From CAZEDU01 sp964511185 (GTDB lineage: Bacteria; Myxococcota; Myxococcia; Myxococcales; Myxococcaceae): a stretch of DNA of 52,412 bases. The stretch is taken from assembly GCA_964511185.1 (NCBI GenBank), contig CAZEDU010000022.1:1-52412 (forward strand). Direction: 5' to 3'. Shown one piece after another: positions 10,371-21,588 of this stretch (its first letter is position 1; each line of letters opens with the position of its first letter). A program made the position numbers and the translations under genes. The notes beneath the pieces are model-generated. The model saw only the letters and a program-made list of their open reading frames with translations. It did not search any database and was not told the DNA's origin.

Positions 10371-10457
10371 AAGGGGCTGTCCCCGGGTTTGACGAGGCCC
10401 GAAGTCGACTCGGGCGCCTCCTCCGAGAGGCGCTTGGACAATCCGGGGGCAGTCCCC
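10355..10457. repeat. Cluster of three GGGG-CTGTCCCC-type palindromes
   Basis: Three near-palindromic 12-13 bp copies lie around the aminotransferase 3' end: GGGGGACTGTCCC at 10355-10367 (abutting the TGA stop), GGGGCTGTCCCC at 10373-10384, and GGGGGCAGTCCCC, in inverted sense, at 10445-10457. The first two are close enough to pair with each other or to fold alone. They look like copies of a dispersed intergenic palindromic element rather than coding sequence. Confidence 0.6.
10414..10433. terminator. GC-rich stem-loop after the aminotransferase gene
   Basis: A perfect 7 bp stem GCGCCTC / GAGGCGC with a six-base loop lies 44 bp after the aminotransferase stop, between palindromes 2 and 3. 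No T-run follows, so if it ends transcription it is not a classic intrinsic terminator. It could instead be a processing or attenuation structure ahead of the WYL genes. Confidence 0.4.
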
Positions 10458-10507
10458 AACTCCCGCCTTGACGGACCTTGGGAAGCCTCGCAAGGCTCGG
10501 ATCCGGG

Positions 10508-11509
10508 ATGGACCGCACCGAACGCCTTCTCGACCTGGTCGCGCTGCTGCTCGACCGCAAGGAACCGACCTCGTGGGCGGAGCTGCGCCAGGCCTTCCCG
10601 GACGACTACGGCAGCGGCTCGGAAGAGGCCGCCGAGCGCAAGTTCGAGCGCGACAAAGCCGAGCTGCTCGAGCTGGGCATCCCCATCGTCTACACGCCCG
10701 GCGACGACGAGCGCAAAGACGGCTACCTGGTCGAGAAAGAGGCCTACTACCTGCCCGACGCCGGCCTCACGCCGGAAGAGGTGGCGGTGCTCTACGCGGC
10801 GGGCTCGGCGGCGCTCGCCTCCGGCGCGTTCCCTGGCCGCGACGACCTGGCCCACGCGCTGCGAAAAATCGGCTTCTTCGCCGGCCGCGATCTGCCCACC
10901 CCGAAGCTGCGGCTCGAGCTCACCTCGCAGTCGACGCCCGAGCTGCCGACGTACTTGGAGCAGCTGTGGGCCGCCGCGGCCGCGCGCAAGTTCGCCACGC
11001 TCTCCTACTACTCGCCGCACAAGCGCGAGACGACCCAGCGCAAGGTCGACCCGTACGGCCTCGCGCTGCGCCAGGGCACCTGGTGCCTGGTCGGCCACTG
11101 CCACCTGCGCCAAGGCATCCGCACCTTCCTCGTGCACCGCGTGCGCGCGCTGCAGGTCAACACGGGCAAGCCGCGCTCGGCGGACTTCGAGGTGCCCAAG
11201 GACTTCCGCCTGGAAGACTACGTCGCCACCTACCCGTGGCAGCACCGGTTCCACCCGCCCGTCGAGGTCGAGGTCACGCTGCGAGGCGAGCTGGCGCCGA
11301 TGGCCGAGCGGCTGCTTCCCATCGCCACCGTCACCCGCGACGGCGCGCTCGTCCGCTGCCGCCTCTCGGCGACCGACCTGGAGGGGCTCACCCGGTACGT
11401 GCTGTCTTTGGGGCCGGGGGCCAAGCTGACCGCGCCGGCCGAAGCCGTCCAGAAGTTCACCGCGCTGGCCAGCAAGATTCTCTCCGCCCACCGCGACGAG
11501 GCGGCCTGA
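10508..11509 (+). CDS. WYL-domain transcriptional regulator, PafB-like
   Basis: A 333-residue regulator. The N-terminal helical region (MDRTERLLDLVALLLDRKE, then ERKFERDKAELLELGIPI) has the winged-helix form of HTH_11/PafB proteins, in which a split into ordered domains is read from the sequence. The WYL domain lies at about 150-230 (FATLSYYSPHKRETTQRKVDPYGL, WCLVGHCHLRQGIRTFLVHRV), followed by a C-terminal WCX-like extension. ATG 10508 is chosen after GGATCCGGG; an upstream in-frame ATG at 10478 is possible. The stop overlaps the start of the next WYL gene by one base (TGATG). In actinobacteria a PafB-PafC pair activates RecA-independent DNA-damage genes by sensing single-stranded DNA; the same role here is only a family inference. 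Confidence 0.87.
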   Translation: MDRTERLLDLVALLLDRKEPTSWAELRQAFPDDYGSGSEEAAERKFERDKAELLELGIPIVYTPGDDERKDGYLVEKEAYYLPDAGLTPEEVAVLYAAGSAALASGAFPGRDDLAHALRKIGFFAGRDLPTPKLRLELTSQSTPELPTYLEQLWAAAAARKFATLSYYSPHKRETTQRKVDPYGLALRQGTWCLVGHCHLRQGIRTFLVHRVRALQVNTGKPRSADFEVPKDFRLEDYVATYPWQHRFHPPVEVEVTLRGELAPMAERLLPIATVTRDGALVRCRLSATDLEGLTRYVLSLGPGAKLTAPAEAVQKFTALASKILSAHRDEAA

Positions 11510-12444
11510 TGGCGAGCGAGCGCCCCAACGGCTACGAGCGCGTGCGCCGGCTGCTGCTCTTGGTGCCCTACGTGGTCAAGCACCCGGGCATCACCGTCGA
11601 CGCACTGGCGCAGGTGCTCGGGGTGGAGAAGGAGTCGCTGCTCGAAGAGCTCGACCTGCTCACCATGGTAGGGCGGCCCCCGTTTCAACCCGACGACTTC
11701 ATCGATGTGTACCTCGAGAACGACCGCGTCTTCGTGCACCTCGACCAGCGCTTCTCCGCCCCGCCGCGGCTCACCGCCCCCGAGGCCGCCGCGCTCGCCT
11801 CGGCCGCCGCGATGCTCAAGCCCGCCGCCGGGGAGGCCCTCACCCGCGCGCTGGCCAAGCTCGAGAAGGTCATCCCGCCCGGGGCGAAGGCGCGCTTCCT
11901 GGAGATCGAGCAGAAGCTGCAGGTGGCCGCGGCGCCGAGCGAGCTGGGGCCGCTGAGCCGCGCGGTCGCCGAGCGGCGCGAGGTCGAGCTGGAGTACTTC
12001 AGCTCGGGGCGCGGCCAGAGCGAGGCGCGCACCGTGCAGCCGCTCGAGGTGTTCAGCGACCGCGGCCACTGGTACCTGTCGGCGTACTGCCTGTCGCGCC
12101 AGGACGAGCGGCTGTTCCGGCTCGACCGCGTCCAGTCGCTGAAGGTCACCGAGCGCACCTTCGCGCCGCGCGCGCACCAGCGCTCGACCCTGCCGCGCGC
12201 GGCCCAGCCGGCCGGCGACGTGAAGGTCCGCTTCTCGCCCCAGGTGGCCGGCTACGTGAAGGAGCAGTTCGGCGAGGAGGCCAGGGCCCTGACAGACGGC
12301 GGGGTGGAAGTCCAGGTCTCCGGCAGCTCGACGCGGTGGCTCACCCAGTGGGTGCTCTCGTTCGGGGGCGAGGCGGTGGTTGTTTCTCCTGCCTGGGCCC
12401 GCAGAGCCGTTGCCGATGCCGCGCGCGCCTCGTTAGAGTCGTAA
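11509..12444 (+). CDS. WYL-domain transcriptional regulator, PafC-like
   Basis: A 311-residue partner of the preceding gene, translationally coupled to it (TGATG). It starts with a helical DNA-binding-type region (YERVRRLLLLVPYVVKHPGITV DALAQ, split here for length), then has a WYL domain (about 155-225; REVELEYFSSGRGQSEART, HWYLSAYCLSRQDERLFRLDRV) and a WCX-like C-terminal domain (KVRFSPQVAGYVKEQF, STRWLTQWVLSFGG). The order, spacing and two-gene arrangement match PafBC. It lies six bases upstream of the FHA gene, so the three genes form one likely operon. Confidence 0.87.
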   Translation: MASERPNGYERVRRLLLLVPYVVKHPGITVDALAQVLGVEKESLLEELDLLTMVGRPPFQPDDFIDVYLENDRVFVHLDQRFSAPPRLTAPEAAALASAAAMLKPAAGEALTRALAKLEKVIPPGAKARFLEIEQKLQVAAAPSELGPLSRAVAERREVELEYFSSGRGQSEARTVQPLEVFSDRGHWYLSAYCLSRQDERLFRLDRVQSLKVTERTFAPRAHQRSTLPRAAQPAGDVKVRFSPQVAGYVKEQFGEEARALTDGGVEVQVSGSSTRWLTQWVLSFGGEAVVVSPAWARRAVADAARASLES

Positions 12445-12450
12445 GCCGCG

Positions 12451-13935
12451 ATGGGCTTTCAGCTGGTGATTGCCGAAGGGAAGGAGGCGGGCCGCGAGTT
12501 CGTCTTCGAGCAGAGCTCGGTGGTCATCGGGCGAACCTCGGAGTGCGACATCGTGCTCTACGACCCCGGGGTGTCGCGCAAGCACGCGCGCATCTTCGCC
12601 GAAGGGGAGGGCTACTTCGTCGAAGACATGGGCAGCTCCAACGGCACCAAGGTCAACGGCAGCGTCATCCAGAAGCACCAGCTCGCCGACGGCGACGCGG
12701 TGCAGCTGGGGCCGGTGGTCTTCAAGTTCGCCGGGCTCGAGCTCGCCGTCGAGGTGCCCCTGGAGCCGACCGCCGATGGCGCGGTGGCGTCCGAGTCGAC
12801 GCGCATCGTCTCCGCCGACTCCTTGCGGAAGAAGGTGAAGGCCACCGCCCTGGCGCCGGTCGACGCCGACCCGCGCGCGCTGGAGGAGATCGAGCGGCGC
12901 AACACCCACTCGCTCGAGGCGATCGCCAAGCCGCGCTCGAGCGGCGCCGCCGTCGCGCGGCCCGACCGCTCACCGCCGCGCGACGGCAAGCTGTCGGCCG
13001 CCGAGCGCGCGCGCATCCGCCGCGAGTCGCGGGGTCCCATCGGCGCGCTCAAGGTCTTTTGGATCGAGTCGGGCCCGGGCGCGCGGACGGGAGCGGTGGT
13101 CGCGGCCGCGGTGGTGCTGCTCGCCGCCGTCGCCCTGCCCGGCTACTTCTGGTGGGCGCGCGCCGGCGGCCCGACGCTGGGCCCGGAGCCGAGCGTTTTG
13201 ACCAACACCCCCATCGAGGCGTCCTTCGGCCTGGGCGACGGGGTGTCGTACGAACGGCCCGACCGCAAGGTGTTCGGCTTCGAGTTCAACGCCGCCGCCG
13301 ACGCGGTGGTCGCGCTGCAGTTCCAGGCGCGCGACATCGAGGACGGCGAGGTGCAGATCATCGTCAACGGCACGCCGATCAGCACCGTGCCGCCCGACAC
13401 CCTGGTGGTGAACGAGCGCTCGCACGAGGTGCTGATCCCGAAGGATCAGCTCAAGAAGGGCGAGATGAACCAGGTCGAGTTCGACAATTTGAAGAACCCG
13501 CCCGACCGCCAGACCTGGCGCATCTGGAACGTGCGCGTCGAGACGAACCTGCTCCCCATCCTCCCCGCCGAGCAGCTGGCGAAGGAGGCCGACGAGGCGT
13601 TTCGCCGGGGGCAGCAGTACTTCGACCGCCGCGACATCGGCGCGGGGAACCGCTACCAGGCCTACAAGGAATTCAGGAACGCGTGGCTGATGCTCGAGTC
13701 GCGGCCCGAGGTGAACCCCGAGCTGCAGCTGCTCGCGCGCGACAAGATGAAGCAGGCGCAGAGCGAGCTCGAGCGCATCTGCTCGCAGCTGATGCTGCAG
13801 GCGGCCGGCGAGTACAACCAGCGGCAATACGCCGCCGCGCGCGCGACGCTCGACCACGTGCGCGAGTACTTCCCGGCCAATGATCAGCCCTGCCCGTGGC
13901 TGGCGGATCAGAAGCGCGCCGAATACGACTTGTGA
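12451..13935 (+). CDS. FHA-domain membrane protein with C-terminal helical repeats
   Basis: A 494-residue protein. The FHA domain (about 22-98) has the phosphothreonine-binding signature: GRTSECDIVL, SRKHARIF and DMGSSNGTKVNG. A charged, Ser/Thr-rich linker follows, then one membrane segment (about 210-232, VVAAAVVLLAAVALPGYFWW). Next come a beta-rich domain (about 255-370) that resembles a carbohydrate-binding or adhesin-type sandwich, and TPR-like helices (about 375-490; EEAFRRGQQYF-type patterns). The FHA side is probably cytoplasmic, where it could read kinase activity; a PEGA-type Ser/Thr kinase occurs at 38442. It is co-directional with the WYL genes with a 6 bp spacer. Partner and exact job are unknown. 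Confidence 0.82.
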   Translation: MGFQLVIAEGKEAGREFVFEQSSVVIGRTSECDIVLYDPGVSRKHARIFAEGEGYFVEDMGSSNGTKVNGSVIQKHQLADGDAVQLGPVVFKFAGLELAVEVPLEPTADGAVASESTRIVSADSLRKKVKATALAPVDADPRALEEIERRNTHSLEAIAKPRSSGAAVARPDRSPPRDGKLSAAERARIRRESRGPIGALKVFWIESGPGARTGAVVAAAVVLLAAVALPGYFWWARAGGPTLGPEPSVLTNTPIEASFGLGDGVSYERPDRKVFGFEFNAAADAVVALQFQARDIEDGEVQIIVNGTPISTVPPDTLVVNERSHEVLIPKDQLKKGEMNQVEFDNLKNPPDRQTWRIWNVRVETNLLPILPAEQLAKEADEAFRRGQQYFDRRDIGAGNRYQAYKEFRNAWLMLESRPEVNPELQLLARDKMKQAQSELERICSQLMLQAAGEYNQRQYAAARATLDHVREYFPANDQPCPWLADQKRAEYDL

Positions 13936-14067
13936 GCGACCGCCGAACCCCCTCTTTGGCGACGTCCTGACCCTGGGCGAAAGCCACGCCCAGAAGTCCG
14001 TTGCGAACCCCGGGCGGCGGGTGCATACCCAGGCCGTCCTTCTCCACCCCTCCACCCGAGGAACCCT

Positions 14068-16815
<2,748 letters not shown>

Positions 16816-16823
16816 AGGTTGTC

Positions 16824-17456
16824 TTGTCCATGTCGATTGAGTTTCACGATACCGACCGTCGCCTGAGCATCGCGCTTCGTGGGATCGCGGCCAAAGTGCC
16901 GCCGGACGGTTTGACGTTGGGGCAGCTGCTCGAGCAGCTCGGTGAGCAGGGGCTCTTGCTCCTGTGCATCATCCTCACCTTGCCCAACCTTTCGCCGGTG
17001 ACGATTCCCGGGGTGAGCACCGTGTTCGGCGCGGCCATCACGCTCATCGGGGTGGGGGTGTTGTTCAACCGGGTGCCCTGGCTGCCCAAGCGGGTGGTGA
17101 CGCACCACGTTCAGCGGGAGCACCTGCTCACCGTGTTCGACAAGGGCACCAAGCTGTTCGAGCGCATCGAGCGGCTGGTGAAGCCGCGCATCCTGGTGCT
17201 GACCCACGGCGCCACCATCAACCGGCTGAACGGCGTCATGCTGGTGGCCGCGGGGCTGCTGCTCGTCGCGCCGCTCTCGCTGATTCCGTTCAGCAACCCG
17301 CTGCCCGCCGCGGCGGCGCTCTTTTTGGCCGTCGGCATTCTGCAGCGCGACGGCTTGGCCATCATCCTCGGGTGGCTGATGGTGCTGGTGACCACGGTCT
17401 ACTTCGGCGGCATTCTGTACGGCGCGCTGAAGGCCGGGCAGTTCCTGCTCAATTGA
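16824..17456 (+). CDS. ExoD-family membrane protein
   Basis: A 210-residue integral membrane protein of the ExoD family (exopolysaccharide synthesis, ExoD), which in rhizobia affects exopolysaccharide production and alkaline tolerance. The conserved opening LGQLLEQLGEQGLLLLCIILTLPNLSP is split here as LLEQLGEQGLLLL and TLPNLSPVTIPG, followed by GVSTVFGAAITL. Four or so hydrophobic segments are visible, the last near the C-terminus (LAIILGWLMVLVTTVYFGGIL). TTG 16824 has AGAGG five bases upstream, whereas ATG 16830 is two codons later; both are usable. It follows acnA by only 8 bp. Confidence 0.85.
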   Translation: MSMSIEFHDTDRRLSIALRGIAAKVPPDGLTLGQLLEQLGEQGLLLLCIILTLPNLSPVTIPGVSTVFGAAITLIGVGVLFNRVPWLPKRVVTHHVQREHLLTVFDKGTKLFERIERLVKPRILVLTHGATINRLNGVMLVAAGLLLVAPLSLIPFSNPLPAAAALFLAVGILQRDGLAIILGWLMVLVTTVYFGGILYGALKAGQFLLN

Positions 17457-17601
17457 GCGCGAGTCGTTGGAAGTGAAACCGTCCGGCCGTACCGGATGAT
17501 GAGCGTGCGGCTGGGCCTGGAGGGGAAGGGGTCTGGATTGCCGCTCGCTCGAGCGAGAGACCACCAGCAGTGCCGTGTTCCGAGCTCTCCGCTCGAAGGA
17601 C

Positions 17602-17967
17602 TCAGGGCAGCGCGCGGGTGGCGACGGTGAGCGCGACGGCCAGCGCGAGCATCGCGATCAACATCGGCCTCGCCCAACGGGAGTCGCCGCGGTGCTTGCG
17701 CGAAGCATCGGCGGGGTAGGCCGACGCGCGTTCCCGCGCCGCGGCGCCGCCGAAGAACGGCGGCCGGACCAGCGGCTCCAGCTTGGGCCCTGGCGTTCCC
17801 GGATTGACCGGCCTCGGCCGACAGGCGGGCAGGCGAACGACTTGGGCCGGCTGCGGCGGCGGAAGGACCGGCGCGTAGGGCAGCTCGGCAGAGGTGGTGC
17901 GGTGCGGAAGCGGGCGGGCGGCGTTCGACACGCGGCGCAACCTGCCGCGTTCGTGTTTTGAGCGCAA
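17602..17967 (-). CDS. Small proline-rich protein with C-terminal membrane anchor
   Basis: An unrecognised protein of about 121 residues. The first 95 residues are basic and Pro-rich without domain signatures (VLPPPQPAQVVRLP, PKLEPLVRPPFFGG). The last 20 residues form a hydrophobic tail (MLIAMLALAVALTVATRALP), so the protein is tail-anchored. Third codon positions are strongly G/C biased throughout, like neighbouring genes, which supports coding. The start is uncertain: TTG 17967, or GTG 17931, which has a weak GGCAGG site. The 145 bp between exoD and this gene hold nothing recognised. Confidence 0.55.
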   Translation of the reverse strand: MRSKHERGRLRRVSNAARPLPHRTTSAELPYAPVLPPPQPAQVVRLPACRPRPVNPGTPGPKLEPLVRPPFFGGAAARERASAYPADASRKHRGDSRWARPMLIAMLALAVALTVATRALP

Positions 17968-17985
17968 AGCGGCCGGCAGGGAGTG

Positions 17986-18369
17986 TCACCAATCGCGGTC
18001 ACGTCGGTTGGCCTTCTTCTGACCCACCCGGCGCTTCTGCTCCACCCGCCGGCGTTTCGACGACTTCGTAGGCCGGGTGGGGCGCCGCGGCTTGGGAACG
18101 AAGGTGAGCGCCTCGAGCGCGCGGCGCAGCCGCGCCAGGGCGGCTTGGCGGTTGTGCCATTGGCTGCGGCGCTCGGTCGCGGTGACCGACAGCTCGGTGG
18201 GCGGGTGGGTCAACCGCACGCCGCTCTCCGTCTTGTTGCGGTGCTGGCCGCCCGGGCCGCTGGCGACGAAGAACTCCACCTCGCACTGGGCCAACAGCGC
18301 CGCGTCGTCGAGCTGGAGCGCGGCGCGTGCGCGCTGCCGCCGGGGGCCATTCGCCACGTCCACGTCCAT
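17986..18369 (-). CDS. arfB: Ribosome-rescue peptidyl-tRNA hydrolase, ArfB-like
   Basis: A 127-residue protein with the catalytic GGQ motif of class-I release factors (SGPGGQHRNKTESGVRLTH; Gly40-Gly41-Gln42). It has no codon-recognition domain. The C-terminal tail is very basic (PTRPTKSSKRRRVEQKRR and on), as in ArfB/YaeJ, where the tail enters the empty mRNA channel of stalled ribosomes so the GGQ domain can release the nascent chain. The length (E. coli ArfB is 140) fits. ATG 18369 has AGGA eight bases upstream. A related name in databases is peptide chain release factor-like protein; rescue is the better fit. Confidence 0.85.
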   Translation of the reverse strand: MDVDVANGPRRQRARAALQLDDAALLAQCEVEFFVASGPGGQHRNKTESGVRLTHPPTELSVTATERRSQWHNRQAALARLRRALEALTFVPKPRRPTRPTKSSKRRRVEQKRRVGQKKANRRDRDW

Positions 18370-18446
18370 GTCCGTATCCTAGCCACTCCCACCCTCGACG
18401 ACCTGGCGCGATTGCGTTTTGGCCGAGGGTGCGCGAAGCCAATGGC

Positions 18447-19373
18447 ATGCGCCGGCTCGGTCTGTCCTTCGCACTGGTGATGCTCCTCTCCTCGGTCGCT
18501 TGGGCGCAGAAGCTCCCTTCCTTGCCTTCGGGCGCGTCGGCCGAGATGAAGACGGCCCATGGCGCGTGCCGCAAAGGGCAGGCGAAGGCGTGCGGCGAGC
18601 TGGCCACCCTGGCGCGCGCCGCCGGCGCCGTCGAAGTCGCCTTCGCGGCGGGGCAGCGCGCGTGCGACCTGTCCAGCACGCTGTGCGATGGATTTCGTCC
18701 GAGCGGGAAGAAGCCGGGTCCAGCCGAGCGCGCGGTCGGCGTGACGGCTTCCGCCTTGCCGAAGTCCGTCGAGCAACTCACCGCCCACGAAGACGCAGTT
18801 CGTTGTGACGCCGGGGACGGGCGGTCGTGCGCGAAGCTGGGCTTCCAGTACCTGAGCACCGCGCAGCCGGACGACAGCTACCGCGCGATGGCGTTGTTCC
18901 GCATCGCGTGCGCGCGGGGCAGCCCCACCTCGTGCGAGGACGCGCGGCAGGCCGAGCACGTGTTGGAGGGCGGCTGCAGGCGAGGCGATCCCAAGTTCTG
19001 CCTCGGTCGAGACCGAGTGAGGGACTTGGTCGTCGAGTTCAACCGCGGCGAGGCGTTGCCCGCGTCTGGGGCCGACGCGGGTGCACCGTGGCGGCATGAG
19101 GACGCGACGTGCTCGGCCCTGGGCGTGCATCGGCCCTGTGAGGGCGATTCATCGTGCGGGGCGTCGATGCGATGCGTGACCTGGGCGCTGACGCGCGAGG
19201 CGAAGACGCAGAAGACCTGCGAGCTCCCGTGCGATGCGAGCCGGCCGTGTCCAGACGGAATGGTCTGCCAGTCGGGCGACGGCCGCGGGACCATCTGCCA
19301 CGTCGTCGAGTCCCGGCGCGCGCGCGATGCTCTGCTGAAGTCCGACTTCGCCGGTGGGACTCAGGCGCGTTGA
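18447..19373 (+). CDS. Secreted Cys-rich Sel1-like repeat protein
   Basis: A 308-residue exported protein. MRRLGLSFALVMLLSSVAWA is a clear signal peptide. Two Sel1/TPR-like helical segments follow (about 26-75 and about 115-185; ACRKGQAKACGELATLARAAG, shortened, and LFRIACARGSPTSCEDAR), each carrying paired cysteines that fit disulfide-bridged Sel1 repeats such as Helicobacter Hcp proteins. The last third is Cys-rich (CSALGVHRPCEGDSSC, CELPCDASRPCPDGMVC), like the small disulfide modules of many myxobacterial surface proteins. ATG 18447 is used since the longer frame upstream would hide the signal peptide. It diverges from arfB with 77 bp between. Confidence 0.75.
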   Translation: MRRLGLSFALVMLLSSVAWAQKLPSLPSGASAEMKTAHGACRKGQAKACGELATLARAAGAVEVAFAAGQRACDLSSTLCDGFRPSGKKPGPAERAVGVTASALPKSVEQLTAHEDAVRCDAGDGRSCAKLGFQYLSTAQPDDSYRAMALFRIACARGSPTSCEDARQAEHVLEGGCRRGDPKFCLGRDRVRDLVVEFNRGEALPASGADAGAPWRHEDATCSALGVHRPCEGDSSCGASMRCVTWALTREAKTQKTCELPCDASRPCPDGMVCQSGDGRGTICHVVESRRARDALLKSDFAGGTQAR

Positions 19374-19505
19374 GTCACATCCGCCGGTGGGCGCTTTCGC
19401 GCTCAATCGCGCTCAAACCCCCGGCTAGAACCCAGCCCCCGGTTCCCTCCAGGCCATGGGCGCTCGGGCAGCTCGGGCGCTGAGCATGGGCCGAAGGGAT
19501 TGGCG

Positions 19506-21521
19506 TCAGCGCGCGCAGACCGCTTCCGCTGCTGGCGTGATGCTCAAGGTGAAGGCGCCTCGGTCGGTCGGCTCGCCGAAGCCGGCGTTCGCGTCGACGA
19601 CGATGAAATACGTCTGCCCTTGCGTCGCCGAGAAGGTGATGGTCTCGGGCATGCCGCTCGCCGCGCCGTCGGTGCTCGCGAGGCACTGGTTGGTCGAGCA
19701 GGCCTTCAGCACGCCCAAGCCCACGTCGAAGCCGGCATTGGGGTTCACCGTCACGGTGTAGAAGCGGCTCTCGGGCGCGGTGAAGCTGTAGAGAAGGTCG
19801 GGGCCGGGCATCGTCTCGTCGCAGCCGGTGTAATAGGTGTTGTTGATGTGGTCTGCCGCGCCGACGGTGCTGCCGGTGACGGTGGTGTTCACGGTGAGCG
19901 GCGCGGCGTTGGCGCACGACTCGTTGGACGCGGGTGCGCCGGCGAGCTGTACCACCAGCTCGAAAGGCCCTTCCGTGTTGCCGCCGATCGCCGAGTCGAC
20001 CCACACGAAGTAGTCGGTGTTCGCCGTCAGCCCCTGCAGCTGCAGCGTCACGGGCAGCGGGTCGAACGGATCAGCGGTCTCGCAGTCGAGCTCATTGCTG
20101 GGGTTTGAGCTCGCGCACACGTTGCGCACGCTGAGCGTGGGCCAGAGCTCTTGTCCGTTGAGCGAGGTGACGCGCAGCTTGGCGTTGAAGGACGTCTGCC
20201 CCGCGCTCAGCGTCGGCGTGGTGAGCTTGTAGACGACGTCGGCGCCGGTGCTGGTGTTGCTGCAGCTTGCCTTCGTGGTGTCGGACGCGCCGGTGCTGTT
20301 CCCTGTCACGCGGGCGATGCCCTGCGCGTCGAAGACGAGCGCGGTGGCGGCGCCGCAGCTGGTGTTGGTCGGCGCGGGGTCGGCGGTGGTCAGGTTCAGC
20401 TCGAGGGTGAACGGGCCGTTGGTGCCCATCGCGCCCGAGACAGGCCGCGCGCCGTCGACGATCAACGCGTACGAGCCGGCGGGCAGCGCGGAGACGACCA
20501 GCTGCCCTGCCTCGCCCCGCGCGAACCCTTCGCCGCACGCGGTGGGCGTGGCGTTGTTCGTCGCGCACGAGGCGAGCGGCCGAACGTAGAGCAGCGGCAG
20601 GAGCGTCGGGCTGTCGGGGTGCGGCGTGACCTTCGCGGTCAGCTTCTGCGTCGACGCGGTGGTGAAGGTGTACACCACGTCGCCGCCGGGGCCGTAGAGC
20701 GCGCCGTAGCAGGTGCTCTGGTAGTCGTTCGCGGCGCCGGCGGTCGAGCCCTGCAGCACCGCCGGGAAGCTGGTCACCTGGGTGGCGCTCGCGCAGGTGT
20801 CGTTCGACGGTGGCGCGGTGGGTGGCAAGAGGTCGACCTGCAGCGTGAAGGGGCCGGCCTTGTCCGAGCTGTCGACCCACAAGGAGTAGGTGCCCGGCGC
20901 CTGGTTGTAGAGCATCACCACGTTCGGCGCGGTCATCGTGTCGCTCGAGTTGCACGCCAGCCGGTCGGTCTCGAGCCCGCTGGTGCAGACGCCGGGCTTG
21001 CGCACGTACACCACCGGCGCGAAGGCGTTGAGCTGCGGCGTCACCTCGATGCGCACGTCCTGGCTCTGGGTCAGCGTGTAGCTGTAGACGCGGTCCTTGC
21101 CGGTGCTGCGCGCGTAGAGGCTGCACTGCGACTCGCCGCCGGTGTTGTTGTTGGTCGCGGTCGTCAGGTCGCCCTGGATGCGCACGCGGTTGTTGTCGAA
21201 CACCAGCGCGCCCGCGGTGGCGCAGCTGTCGGCGTCTCCGCCGCCCACCGAGCCGACGGTGGCGTCGCCGCCCACGGGAATCAGCCGTCCGCCGTCGCAG
21301 TCGCCCAAAGGGTTGCCACCGTCGTTGCCTCCATCGGTGCCGCCGTCCTCGCCCGTGCCGCCGTCGTCGTAGAGCACCGGCTTGCACAGCTTGTCGGCCA
21401 GGTCGCACGTCTCGCCGGTGGGGCAGCCGGTGAGGGTGCAGTCCCCTTCGACGCCGCAGGCGCAACCCTGGGCGACGGCGAGCAGCACGAGAGCGAAAGT
21501 GAACAGAGAGCGAAGGCGCAC
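19506..21521 (-). CDS. Large lipoprotein with four PPC-like repeats
   Basis: A 671-residue secreted protein. The N-terminus (FALVLLAVAQGCACG) is a lipoprotein signal with the likely anchor Cys at GC. A small Cys module (CTLTGCPTGETCDLADKLC) and a Gly/Asp linker (DDGGTGEDGGTDGG) come first. Four beta-sandwich repeats follow, each about 120-140 residues, with recurring NDTCASATQV / NTSCGAATAL / NESCANAAPL openings and GTYSLWVDSS / GSYALIVDGA / TDYFVWVDSA / QTYFIVVDAN closings. These match the PPC (bacterial pre-peptidase C-terminal) pattern seen in myxobacterial surface lipoproteins. No catalytic domain is present; a binding or surface role is likely. ATG 21521 is supported by the signal peptide. 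Confidence 0.85.
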   Translation of the reverse strand: MRLRSLFTFALVLLAVAQGCACGVEGDCTLTGCPTGETCDLADKLCKPVLYDDGGTGEDGGTDGGNDGGNPLGDCDGGRLIPVGGDATVGSVGGGDADSCATAGALVFDNNRVRIQGDLTTATNNNTGGESQCSLYARSTGKDRVYSYTLTQSQDVRIEVTPQLNAFAPVVYVRKPGVCTSGLETDRLACNSSDTMTAPNVVMLYNQAPGTYSLWVDSSDKAGPFTLQVDLLPPTAPPSNDTCASATQVTSFPAVLQGSTAGAANDYQSTCYGALYGPGGDVVYTFTTASTQKLTAKVTPHPDSPTLLPLLYVRPLASCATNNATPTACGEGFARGEAGQLVVSALPAGSYALIVDGARPVSGAMGTNGPFTLELNLTTADPAPTNTSCGAATALVFDAQGIARVTGNSTGASDTTKASCSNTSTGADVVYKLTTPTLSAGQTSFNAKLRVTSLNGQELWPTLSVRNVCASSNPSNELDCETADPFDPLPVTLQLQGLTANTDYFVWVDSAIGGNTEGPFELVVQLAGAPASNESCANAAPLTVNTTVTGSTVGAADHINNTYYTGCDETMPGPDLLYSFTAPESRFYTVTVNPNAGFDVGLGVLKACSTNQCLASTDGAASGMPETITFSATQGQTYFIVVDANAGFGEPTDRGAFTLSITPAAEAVCAR

Positions 21522-21588
21522 GGTGGGAGACTCCGAAAGGAACGGACCGCGGTCGGCTCTACTTTTGGCTCCGGGCGCCTGTCAAACC

